NCBI GenBank assembly: GCA_016177355.1
Contig: JACOVL010000076.1
Location: 1-37,532 of the forward strand
Reading direction: 5' to 3'
Length of the DNA stretch: 37,532 nucleotides
Source: Betaproteobacteria bacterium
Lineage (GTDB): Bacteria > Pseudomonadota > Gammaproteobacteria > Burkholderiales > SG8-41
The translations under genes were made by a program, and so were the position numbers. Shown here in pieces: positions 1 to 7,173 of the stretch. The notes beneath the pieces were generated by a model, which was not told the origin of the DNA, searched no databases, and worked only from the letters and a program-made list of their open reading frames with translations. Each line of letters starts with the position of its first letter. Position 1 is the first letter of the stretch.

Positions 1-76
1 GCGACAACCTGACCGCCTGAATCTTGAACTCGACCGTATAACGATGGACCTTCTTTGGCCCGATCGGTGCCGCCAT
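1..76 (-). CDS. IS3-type transposase OrfA, N-terminal fragment (truncated by window edge)
   Basis: Twenty-five codons are visible, starting at an ATG with a near-perfect GAGGAGG ribosome binding site 6 to 7 bases upstream. The N-terminus has a basic start followed by a segment containing YTVEFKIQAVRLS. This matches the first helix of the helix-turn-helix DNA-binding domain in IS3-family OrfA proteins, which commonly read RYT/S-x-EFK-x-x-AVRL. In that family OrfA binds the terminal repeats, and a frameshift with OrfB makes the full transposase. OrfB and the far end lie outside the window. The assignment rests on one short motif plus the signal arrangement, so the family is likely but the group is not determined. 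Confidence 0.6.
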   Translation of the reverse strand, partial: MAAPIGPKKVHRYTVEFKIQAVRLS

Positions 77-110
77 GGAAACCTCCTCAAGCGTTAGGCC
101 GAGGTGTCCA
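1..110 (-). mobile_element. Terminal part of an IS3-family-like insertion sequence (runs off the left edge)
   Basis: Reading leftward, a TGGACACC-type terminus near 110 is followed by a strong ribosome binding site (GAGGAGG) and a transposase start at 76. A TG-starting end about 35 bp ahead of the first transposase ORF is usual for IS3-family elements. The exact boundary and any target duplication cannot be set from one end. The element lies at the 3' end of the neighbouring cassette gene and has probably replaced its true C-terminus. Confidence 0.55.
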
Positions 111-692
111 CTTTATCGGATGAGGTTCTCTTGCCCGAAAGCGGGTGGCATTAGGAGACAGGTCGTTAATGCAGACCTGCAGCTTAAGGCCAGCTGTCAA
201 AATGGCCCCGTCAAGCACGTCCTTGTATCTAAAAAAGTCATTAAAGCCGAAGTAGTAGCACTCGCGGTTGTCGTGCTCTTCGGTCATGTCATAGATGTGC
301 GTGAGGCCGTAAAGGGTTCCGCGAAACTGCATCATTTGGAGTTCGGCATCACGTCCATCGGCATGAAGCCAGATCAGCCTGAAAGAATGTGCTGAAGCTG
401 GATATGTCCGGAGCTGGTCGATTGCGTCGCCGACGATGGCTGATACTGCGTTTGTGCGATTTATCGTCTCCGACTTCGAAACCACTTCACCGCGAACGAA
501 TGCCGCGCGTTCTGCCGTGGTCCGCTCGATATTGTCTTGTCGCGATTTGATCTCGATAATATAGTGCGCATTGTCTTTAATGACGTAAAGATCGGGCGTT
601 TTGCTGTCTCTCTTTCCGGGTATCTCGGACACTTCAAACTCGTGCTCGTTCAAGAGCCGGATGATTGCCGACTTCAGCTCGCGGTCGTCCAT
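87..692 (-). CDS. Cassette-borne PD-(D/E)XK nuclease-like protein, 3' end probably disrupted
   Basis: This is a 201-residue ORF. Residues 33 to 49 show a PD motif (P33-D34) followed after 12 residues by E47-I48-K49, the D-(x)n-E-x-K signature of the PD-(D/E)XK restriction-endonuclease-like fold; a glutamate near residue 20 could be the first acidic residue. I do not recognise a named family. No membrane segment or signal peptide is apparent. The ATG at 692 lies 11 bases inside the cassette, directly after a GTTAAGT core site, as is usual for integron cassette genes. The last roughly eight codons, from about TrpThrPro, are read from the IS terminus near 110 to 87, so the native C-terminus appears lost. 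Base composition is clearly lower in GC than the housekeeping genes. A role in DNA cleavage or phage defence is inference only. Confidence 0.6.
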   Translation of the reverse strand: MDDRELKSAIIRLLNEHEFEVSEIPGKRDSKTPDLYVIKDNAHYIIEIKSRQDNIERTTAERAAFVRGEVVSKSETINRTNAVSAIVGDAIDQLRTYPASAHSFRLIWLHADGRDAELQMMQFRGTLYGLTHIYDMTEEHDNRECYYFGFNDFFRYKDVLDGAILTAGLKLQVCINDLSPNATRFRAREPHPIKWTPRPNA

Positions 693-703
693 GAGTCACT
701 TAA
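111..703 (-). mobile_element. Integron gene cassette 2, truncated by the IS
   Basis: On the minus strand the cassette begins with TTAAGT (703 to 698), immediately after the crossover G of the preceding attC. It should end in its own attC with an inverse core complementary to that start (ACTTAA). No such site is visible before the IS terminus, so the distal end is missing or lies beyond the element. Confidence 0.5.
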
Positions 704-782
704 CGTGTTGTTCTGCGGCGGCCCAGAGCGACGGGTGCATTGGCACCGCGCTGGCGGCCCGTCCGCAGCAACAAAGTTAGAC
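698..782 (-). other. attC recombination site (59-base element) of an integron gene cassette
   Basis: This is an 85-bp imperfect palindrome bounded on the plus strand by ACTTAAC (698-704, fits RYYYAAC) and GTTAGAC (776-782, fits GTTRRRY). The inner arms, 705-718 and 763-775, pair as TGTTG plus CTGCGG with at least one unpaired base between the blocks, like the L boxes of attC. The centre holds further nested pairs (GGTGC with GCACC around 735-749). On the minus strand the inverse core GTCTAA is exactly complementary to TTAGAC, the first bases of the cassette it terminates, and the match extends to about 11 bases. That complementarity is the expected property of a genuine cassette. Confidence 0.75.
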
Positions 783-1533
783 GTGGCCGTTGCCATTGCG
801 TTAATGCTGCGTCTTGCTACGCATAACATCAAGTTGCTCGGAAAGCTTTTCCCGATCATAGAGCTTGTATTGCACCGTTTGGCTTGAATGTCGACAGTCA
901 AGCGAAAGCTCCTGCGGTTCAACACCCATCCATTCCACAACAGCGTTGACAGTCTCTCCAGTCCGCAGCCACGCACGCGCCGCAAGATCGACAATTTCTT
1001 CTTTGAAAGGTAGTACCCGCCAAATCCTATGAACACACGGCAATGAGTCGTCATCGGGCACAAGGAGTTCCAGAAAATCGCGATGACCAACGACCATATG
1101 CAGGTAGCGCTCCATGGCGCCATCGCTGTCTTCCATTGGATGGATTGGGAAAGTTAGTCCGGCTTTAAACCCGCGCCCTTCAGTGAGACCAATCCCGCCA
1201 TAGCTGTTGGGCACCAACATGCCCCGATGAACGACGAAATCACGCTGCTCCGATAGAAACTTCATTAGCGGGTCGGAAAGTAGGCGATCCTTTTCCTCGC
1301 GAAACCAGGTAGGGAAATTCTCTTCATTTTGTAGCCCCATCTGGATGAGTTGAGGAACCTCCTTAAGCGATTTCAAGAACGCATTCAGGTGCCAACGAAA
1401 GGGGTCTGAGTAGTGATAGAACTGCTCGAGCGTGTGAATCCAGAAATGAGACTCCCTAAATCGATCGAGTGCTGACTCGATCTTCGCGAGTGGATGCTCT
1501 GTGCCTCCTGTCTCCATATCCTGCCACGTCTAA
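704..1533 (-). mobile_element. Integron gene cassette 1 (830 bp: HEPN-like gene plus attC)
   Basis: The cassette runs from the crossover point in the core site GTTAGAC (1534 to 1528, minus strand) to the G of GTTAAGT (704). It contains one ORF whose start is 16 bases from the cassette start and whose stop is 18 bases before the attC. This compact layout is typical of gene cassettes. No integrase gene or obvious attI is present upstream; dctM ends about 70 bases away. The segment may therefore be a cassette cluster lacking an integrase, or an insertion at a secondary site. Confidence 0.65.
801..1517 (-). CDS. Cassette-borne HEPN-like protein with an Rx4H motif
   Basis: This 238-residue, probably soluble protein is not from a named family I recognise. 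The N-terminal 100 residues look largely helical. They include an aromatic-rich segment around residues 25 to 48 (FWIHTL, FYHYSDPFRWHL), a second helix near 70 to 90, and the motif R92-D-F-V-V-H97. An Rx4-6H motif at the end of a helical bundle is the catalytic signature of HEPN ribonucleases, which are common in toxin-antitoxin and anti-phage systems. The C-terminal half (about residues 105 to 238) has no motif I can name. The start is the first ATG after the cassette core site, and the ribosome binding site (AGGA) is weak. It is followed by attC and then by the nuclease-like gene in the same orientation. HEPN membership is inferred from one motif and general appearance. Confidence 0.55.
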   Translation of the reverse strand: METGGTEHPLAKIESALDRFRESHFWIHTLEQFYHYSDPFRWHLNAFLKSLKEVPQLIQMGLQNEENFPTWFREEKDRLLSDPLMKFLSEQRDFVVHRGMLVPNSYGGIGLTEGRGFKAGLTFPIHPMEDSDGAMERYLHMVVGHRDFLELLVPDDDSLPCVHRIWRVLPFKEEIVDLAARAWLRTGETVNAVVEWMGVEPQELSLDCRHSSQTVQYKLYDREKLSEQLDVMRSKTQH

Positions 1534-1604
1534 CTAGAAATAGGTGGCGGTTACTTGGTGAGGAAAAGTATATACCGGCAGCATGCACAGACCTCGGGCG
1601 GCGG

Positions 1605-3062
1605 TTATTTGCCTTCCCTGAACGCGCGCTCGATGTCGGCGCTGGCTTTGTCTTCTTCTCCCGGTTTCGTTTCTTCGCCGGGGGCGGACTCGACCGGCGG
1701 GATCTGGATCTCGATGCTCGTCGCGTCCTTCACCGCGCCCTTGCCCGTCATGCCGGTGACGAGCTGCGGGAACGCGATCACGAGCGCGAGCGCGACGAGC
1801 TGCACGCACACGAACGGCACGATGCCCCGGTAGATGTCGAGCGTCTTCACTTCCTTCGGCGCGACGCTGCGCAGGTAGAACAGCGCGAAGCCGAACGGCG
1901 GGGTCAGGAACGAGGCCTGCAGGTTGATGCCGACCATCACCGCGAACCACACCATGTCGAGGCCGAGCTTGGCTGCGACCGGTCCGAGCAGCGGCAGCAG
2001 GATGAACGCGATCTCGAAGAAGTCTATGAAGAAGCCGAGCACGAAGATCAGCAGGTTGACGACGATGATGAAGCCCCACACTCCGCCCGGCACCAGCGAG
2101 AACAGCCGCTCCACCCACAGGTCGCCGTCCACCGCGCGGAACGTGAGCGCGAAGACGGTCGAGCCGATCAGGATGAACATCACGAAGCTCGCGAGCCGGG
2201 TGGTCGAGTCGAGCGCCTCGCGCAGCATCTTCATGTTCAGCCGGCCCTTGGCCCACGCCAGCGCGAGCGAGCCCACGGCGCCGAGCGCGCCGCCCTCGGT
2301 CGGCGTCGCGATGCCCATGAAGATCGAGCCCAGCACGAGAAAGATCAGGGCGAGCGGCGGGACCATGACCAGCAGCACGTGGCGGTAGAGCGGCCATCCC
2401 CGCAGCGTGCGCGCCCCGGGCGGCAGCGCCGGCGCGACGCCCGGCTTGAGGAAGGAAGCGATCGCGACGTAGAGCATCAACATCCCGACCAGCGCCAGGC
2501 TGGGCACCGTCGCGCCGAGATAGATATCGCCGACCGAGGCGCCGAGCACGTCGGCGAGCACGATCAGAACGATGGACGGCGGGATGATCTGGGCGAGCGT
2601 CCCTGAGGCGCAGATGACGCCGCTCGCGAGCCGGCGCGAATAGCCGTAGCGCAGCATCACCGGCAGCGAGATCAGCCCCATCGCGATCACCGAGGCGGCG
2701 ATGACCCCCGTGGTCGCCGCGAGCAGGGCGCCGACGAAGATCACGGCGTAGGCGACGCCGCCGCGCACCGGGCCGAACAGCTGCCCGATGGTGTCGAGCA
2801 GGTCCTCGGCCATGCCGCTGCGCTCCAGCACCAGCCCCATGAAGGTGAAGAACGGGATCGCGAGCAGCAGCTGGTTCTGCATGATGCCGAACAGCCGCTG
2901 CGGCAGCGCCTGCAGCAGCTCCGGCTGCAGCATCCCGAGCTCGAAGCCGATGAAGGCGAACAGCAGGCCGTTCGCGGCGAGCGCGAACGCGACCGGATAG
3001 CCGAGCAGCAAAAAAATCGCGAGTCCCGCGAACATCAGGGGCGCCATCAGCTCAAATGCCAT
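1605..3062 (-). CDS. dctM: TRAP transporter large permease (DctM type)
   Basis: This is the 12-TM-type large membrane subunit of a tripartite ATP-independent periplasmic transporter, which uses an ion gradient to import organic acids delivered by a binding protein. The 485 residues are mostly hydrophobic helices. They include segments typical of the family, such as PFFTFMGLVLERSGMAEDLL near residues 70 to 89, SGTLAQIIPPSIVLI, and GIATPTEGGALGAVG around 260 to 280. The length exceeds the roughly 425 residues of the basic DctM; the extra part is mostly a charged C-terminal tail (about 445 to 485) rich in Glu and Lys, as in the longer mannitol/chloroaromatic-compound subgroup. It lies 15 bp downstream of dctQ and is surely co-transcribed. 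The DctP binding protein is not in the window, so the substrate cannot be told. Confidence 0.9.
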   Translation of the reverse strand: MAFELMAPLMFAGLAIFLLLGYPVAFALAANGLLFAFIGFELGMLQPELLQALPQRLFGIMQNQLLLAIPFFTFMGLVLERSGMAEDLLDTIGQLFGPVRGGVAYAVIFVGALLAATTGVIAASVIAMGLISLPVMLRYGYSRRLASGVICASGTLAQIIPPSIVLIVLADVLGASVGDIYLGATVPSLALVGMLMLYVAIASFLKPGVAPALPPGARTLRGWPLYRHVLLVMVPPLALIFLVLGSIFMGIATPTEGGALGAVGSLALAWAKGRLNMKMLREALDSTTRLASFVMFILIGSTVFALTFRAVDGDLWVERLFSLVPGGVWGFIIVVNLLIFVLGFFIDFFEIAFILLPLLGPVAAKLGLDMVWFAVMVGINLQASFLTPPFGFALFYLRSVAPKEVKTLDIYRGIVPFVCVQLVALALVIAFPQLVTGMTGKGAVKDATSIEIQIPPVESAPGEETKPGEEDKASADIERAFREGK

Positions 3063-3077
3063 GACTACGCCGTCCGC

Positions 3078-3593
3078 CTATTCGGCGCGCCCGCGCAGGA
3101 ACGCGATGCGCTTGATGGTTTCCGAGACGCCCTGCAGGATCAGCAGCAGGAAGGCGAGCGGCACGACGAGCTTGACCGGCCAGCGCAAGAGGCCGCCGGC
3201 ATCCCCCGAAATCTCGTTGATGCGCCAGGACTCGAGGAAGGCGCCCCAGCCGTACCACAGGATGATCGCGCACGCCGGCAGCAGCATGAACAGCCCGCCG
3301 AAGACGTCGATCCACGCCTGCGCCCGTTTCGAAAGCCGGCCGGAAACGAGGTCGATGCGCACGTGCGCGTTGTGCTTGAGCGTGTAGCCGGCGGCGCACA
3401 GGAACACGATCGAATAGAGGTACCACTGGATCTCGAGGAAGGCGTTGGAACTGAAGTTGAAACCGTAGCGCGCGACCGCGTTGGCGGCGCTGATCAGCAC
3501 GCAGGCGAGCACGAGCCAGGTCGTGCAGCGGCCGACGCGCTCGTTCACGGCGTCGATCAGCCGCGACACGGAGAGCAGCGTTTTCACGGCCAT
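3078..3593 (-). CDS. dctQ: TRAP transporter small permease (DctQ type)
   Basis: This is the four-helix small membrane subunit that partners DctM in a TRAP transporter. It has 171 residues, with hydrophobic segments near residues 22 to 45, 54 to 75, 90 to 115 and 130 to 155. A motif with FLEIQWYLYSIVFL then a stretch of TLKHNAHVRIDLV is characteristic of DctQ in the mannitol/chloroaromatic group. It is the first gene of the dctQM pair, only 46 bp from the divergently transcribed glyA, so the two promoters must share or overlap that gap. The substrate is unknown. Confidence 0.88.
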   Translation of the reverse strand: MAVKTLLSVSRLIDAVNERVGRCTTWLVLACVLISAANAVARYGFNFSSNAFLEIQWYLYSIVFLCAAGYTLKHNAHVRIDLVSGRLSKRAQAWIDVFGGLFMLLPACAIILWYGWGAFLESWRINEISGDAGGLLRWPVKLVVPLAFLLLILQGVSETIKRIAFLRGRAE

Positions 3594-3596
3594 GAC

Positions 3597-3608
3597 TTTA
3601 GTGCTAAA
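3597..3608. promoter_or_regulatory. Inverted repeat and probable promoter region in the dctQ-glyA gap
   Basis: The 46-bp divergent gap contains TTTAG-TG-CTAAA, a 12-bp inverted repeat. On the plus strand TAAAAT (3605-3610) could serve as a glyA -10, with TTTTCA (3581-3586) at 18-bp spacing as a weak -35. The repeat would overlap that -10 and could be an operator. No regulator is identified. Confidence 0.3.
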
Positions 3609-3639
3609 ATCAACGGTTTACAAGACGAAACGTGGCCCC

Positions 3640-4887
<1,248 letters not shown>

Positions 4888-4894
4888 TGATGAA

Positions 4895-4910
4895 TGCAAA
4901 GTGCAAAGTG
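4895..4910 (+). repeat. Two 7-bp tandem repeats at the glyA/nrdR junction
   Basis: TGCAAAG occurs twice head to tail (4895-4901, 4902-4908), followed by TG. The repeat occupies the place where the missing 5' end of nrdR should be and supplies its present first codons. It is the same class of 7-bp array found at other junctions in this window, but without an inverted partner here. Confidence 0.6.
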
Positions 4911-5317
4911 ACGACGGGGACAGCATCCGCCGCCGGCGCAAGTGCACCGCCTGCAACAAGCGCTTCACCACCTACGAGACGGTGGAGCTGCGCATGCCGC
5001 AGGTGGTGAAGCAGGACGGCAGCCGCGCCGAATTCGACCTCGACAAGCTGCGCACCGGCTTCATGCGCGCGCTGCACAAGCGGCCGGTGCCGACGCCGCT
5101 GGTGGACGAGGCCGTCGCCACCATCGCCCAGGACGTGCTGTCCCTCGGCGAGCGCGAGATCGGCTCCCGGCGCGTGGGCGAGATGGTGATGCGGGAGCTC
5201 TACAAGCTCGACCAGGTCGCCTATATCCGTTTCGCTTCCGTCTACCGCAGCTTCCAGGGCGTTGACGATTTCCGGGACGCGATCAAGGAAGTCCAGCACC
5301 CCGCCGGCAAAAAGTAA
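4901..5317 (+). CDS. nrdR: Transcriptional regulator NrdR, N-terminal zinc ribbon truncated
   Basis: NrdR represses ribonucleotide reductase operons. It has a four-cysteine zinc ribbon that binds DNA and an ATP-cone that senses ATP/dATP. Here the first available start is GTG at 4901, giving VQSDDGDSIRRRRKCTACNKRFTTYE, so homology begins near residue 19 of a normal NrdR. The first CxxC pair (usually MKCPFC) and about 18 residues are absent; only the second pair, KCTAC, remains. The ATP-cone (residues about 33 to 120, VVKQDGSRAEFDLDKL through YIRFASVYRSF) is intact. The product is 138 residues against about 150 to 160 in the family. A 7-bp repeat lies exactly at the breakpoint. Loss of two of four zinc ligands would be expected to impair DNA binding. 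An assembly error is the alternative. Confidence 0.8.
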   Translation: MQSDDGDSIRRRRKCTACNKRFTTYETVELRMPQVVKQDGSRAEFDLDKLRTGFMRALHKRPVPTPLVDEAVATIAQDVLSLGEREIGSRRVGEMVMRELYKLDQVAYIRFASVYRSFQGVDDFRDAIKEVQHPAGKK

Positions 5318-5327
5318 TCACGCCTTC

Positions 5328-6413
5328 GTGTTTACAGCCGACGATCACCGCCACATGGCCCGCGCGCTGGAGCTCGCGGGCCGCGGCCTGTACACGACGA
5401 CGCCCAACCCGCGGGTGGGCTGCGTGATCGTGCGCGACGGCGCCGTGGCGGGAGAAGGCTGGCACGAGCGCGCCGGCGGCCCTCATGCCGAAGTCATTGC
5501 GCTCGCAGCCGCGGGCGCGCGCGCGCGCGGCGCCACCGCCTACGTCTCGCTCGAGCCGTGCTCGCACCACGGCCGCACCGCGCCCTGCGCCGACGCGCTG
5601 ATCGAGGCGGGCGTTGCGCGCGTCGTCGCCGCCATGCAGGACCCCAATCCGCAGGTCGCGGGCCGGGGCCTGGCGCGACTCAGGGAAAAGAACATCAAGG
5701 TCGCCGCCGGCTTGCTGGAGAACGAGGCGCGCGAGTTGAACATCGGCTTCGTCTCGCGCATGGCGCGCGGCCGGCCCTGGGTGCGGATGAAGATCGCGGC
5801 GAGCCTCGACGGCAGGACCGCGCTCCTGAACGGCAGCAGCCGGTGGATCACCGGCGAGGCGGCGCGGCGCGACGGCCATCACTGGCGCGCGCGCGCGTGC
5901 GCGGTGCTGACCGGCGCCGGCACGGTGCGCGACGACGACCCGCAGTTGACGGTGCGCGAGGTCGCGACGCCGCGCCAGCCGCTGCGCGTGGTGGTGGACA
6001 GCAAGCTCGAGACCCCGCCCGCGGCGAGGATATTGCAGGGCGGCGGGACGCTGGTGGCGGCGGCGCGCGCGGAGCAGGGGAAAATCGCGGCGCTCCAGGC
6101 GCAGGGCGCCGAAGTGATCGTGATGCCGAACCGCGCAGGCAAGGTCGAGCTCGGAGATTTGTTCCGGGAGCTCGCGCGCCGCGGCGTGAACGAGGTGCAC
6201 GTGGAAGCGGGGCACAAGTTGAACGGCTCGCTGCTCGCGGAAGGGTGCGTGGACGAGCTCGTGATCTACCTCGCGCCGAGCCTGATCGGCGACGCCGCGC
6301 ACGGCATGTTCGATCTCCCGGCGCTCACCGACCTCGCCGGCCGCCGCGTGCTCGGGATCCGGGACCTGCGCCAGATCGGACCCGATATCCGGGTGATCGC
6401 GAGGTTCGTATAA
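5328..6413 (+). CDS. ribD: Bifunctional diaminohydroxyphosphoribosylaminopyrimidine deaminase / 5-amino-6-(5-phosphoribosylamino)uracil reductase
   Basis: RibD catalyses the second and third steps of riboflavin synthesis: deamination of the pyrimidine, then NADPH reduction of the ribosyl side chain. The N-terminal deaminase domain (about 1 to 145) has zinc ligands H53 in HAEV and the PCSHHGRTAPC motif with C78 and C87, and catalytic E55. The C-terminal reductase domain (about 150 to 361) begins WVRMKIAASLDGRTA. The length of 361 is normal. I chose GTG at 5328 (VFTADDHRHMARALEL) because homology starts there; the ORF could extend back to 5262 but only by overlapping nrdR. It follows nrdR by 10 bp and its stop overlaps the ribE start (TAATG). 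Confidence 0.95.
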   Translation: MFTADDHRHMARALELAGRGLYTTTPNPRVGCVIVRDGAVAGEGWHERAGGPHAEVIALAAAGARARGATAYVSLEPCSHHGRTAPCADALIEAGVARVVAAMQDPNPQVAGRGLARLREKNIKVAAGLLENEARELNIGFVSRMARGRPWVRMKIAASLDGRTALLNGSSRWITGEAARRDGHHWRARACAVLTGAGTVRDDDPQLTVREVATPRQPLRVVVDSKLETPPAARILQGGGTLVAAARAEQGKIAALQAQGAEVIVMPNRAGKVELGDLFRELARRGVNEVHVEAGHKLNGSLLAEGCVDELVIYLAPSLIGDAAHGMFDLPALTDLAGRRVLGIRDLRQIGPDIRVIARFV

Positions 6414-7003
6414 TGTTTTCCGGGATCGTCGCGGTGGTGGGGCGGGTGTCCCGGGTGGACCCGGCGGCGGGCGGCGTGCGCCTGCGCGTGGACGCCGGCG
6501 GCCTCGACCTGGGCGATGTCGCGATCGGCGACAGCATCGCCGTGAACGGCGTGTGCCTTACCGTGGTGGCGAAATCGGCGCAGACTTTCGAGGCGGACGT
6601 GTCACGGGAGACATTGAACAGCAGCATGGGCTACACGGCGGGGAGCCGCGTCAACCTGGAGAAGGCGCTGCGCCTGGCGGACCGCCTCGGCGGCCACCTC
6701 GTGAGCGGCCACGTGGACGGCGTCGGCACGGTGAAGCATTGCAGGCCGGCCGGCGACAGCCGCCTGCTGGCGGTGGCGGCGCCGCGCGGGCTGGCGAAAT
6801 ATATCGCGCGCAAGGGCTCGATCGCGGTAAACGGCGCGAGCCTGACGGTGAACGCGGTGAAAGGAGCGGAATTCACGGTGAATCTCATCCCGCACACTCT
6901 GGCCGCCACCAATCTGGGCGACCTGCGCGCGCGCGACCCGGTCAACCTGGAAGTGGATATGCTGGCGCGTTACGTCGAGAGGTTGAAGGGGAACCGCAGA
7001 TAA
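6413..7003 (+). CDS. ribE: Riboflavin synthase, alpha subunit
   Basis: The enzyme dismutates two 6,7-dimethyl-8-ribityllumazine molecules to riboflavin and the pyrimidinedione. The protein has 196 residues with the expected duplicated lumazine-binding barrels. The first starts MFSGIV and carries GDSIAVNGVCLTV; the second has GGHLVSGHVDGVG and GSIAVNGASLTVN, with a short C-terminal helix ending YVERLKG. The start ATG overlaps the ribD stop by one base, so translation is probably coupled. The last codons, CGC AGA TAA, are part of a 10-bp tandem repeat, so the terminal residues and stop are repeat-derived. In E. coli nomenclature the gene is ribC. Confidence 0.95.
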   Translation: MFSGIVAVVGRVSRVDPAAGGVRLRVDAGGLDLGDVAIGDSIAVNGVCLTVVAKSAQTFEADVSRETLNSSMGYTAGSRVNLEKALRLADRLGGHLVSGHVDGVGTVKHCRPAGDSRLLAVAAPRGLAKYIARKGSIAVNGASLTVNAVKGAEFTVNLIPHTLAATNLGDLRARDPVNLEVDMLARYVERLKGNRR

Positions 7004-7150
7004 ACGCAGATACACGCAGATAACATCAAGACTAGAGACAAGTGAAGTAAACAGGGCCGACAGGTATTAAGGGATTGCGGATTCAAAGGTCTTATCAGGT
7101 GGTTCAGCTTATTTTTGGTTTTTATCCGCGTTTATCTGCGTTTATCTGCG
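6994..7150. repeat. Inverted pair of 10-bp tandem arrays between ribE and ribBA
   Basis: The left arm is three decamers, CCGCAGATAA, ACGCAGATAC and ACGCAGATAA (6994-7023). The right arm is three decamers in inverted orientation, TTTATCCGCG, TTTATCTGCG and TTTATCTGCG (7121-7150). The arms can pair over about 30 bp around a 97-base loop. The left arm contains the ribE stop. The intergenic space 7004-7173 holds nothing else recognisable and no FMN riboswitch sequence. Confidence 0.8.
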
Positions 7151-7173
7151 GCTAATATGGGTTTGAATTTGAT

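Noticed and set aside
1535..1604. A second attC or attI between dctM and the first cassette
   Set aside because: Apart from the GTTAGAC core at 1534-1528 there is no RYYYAAC partner or paired L-box arms; attI cannot be recognised without an adjacent integrase.
1494..2606. A 370-codon plus-strand frame opposite dctM
   Set aside because: The translation is almost only Arg, Glu, His, Asp and Ala; dctM on the minus strand is a clear membrane protein.
3481..3639. Longer glyA start at 3481
   Set aside because: It would overlap the divergent dctQ and the added residues have no match to serine hydroxymethyltransferase, whose homology begins at MYTSKDTIES.
7004..7173. FMN riboswitch before ribBA
   Set aside because: None of the conserved RFN-element blocks is recognisable; the leader is dominated by inverted 10-bp repeats.
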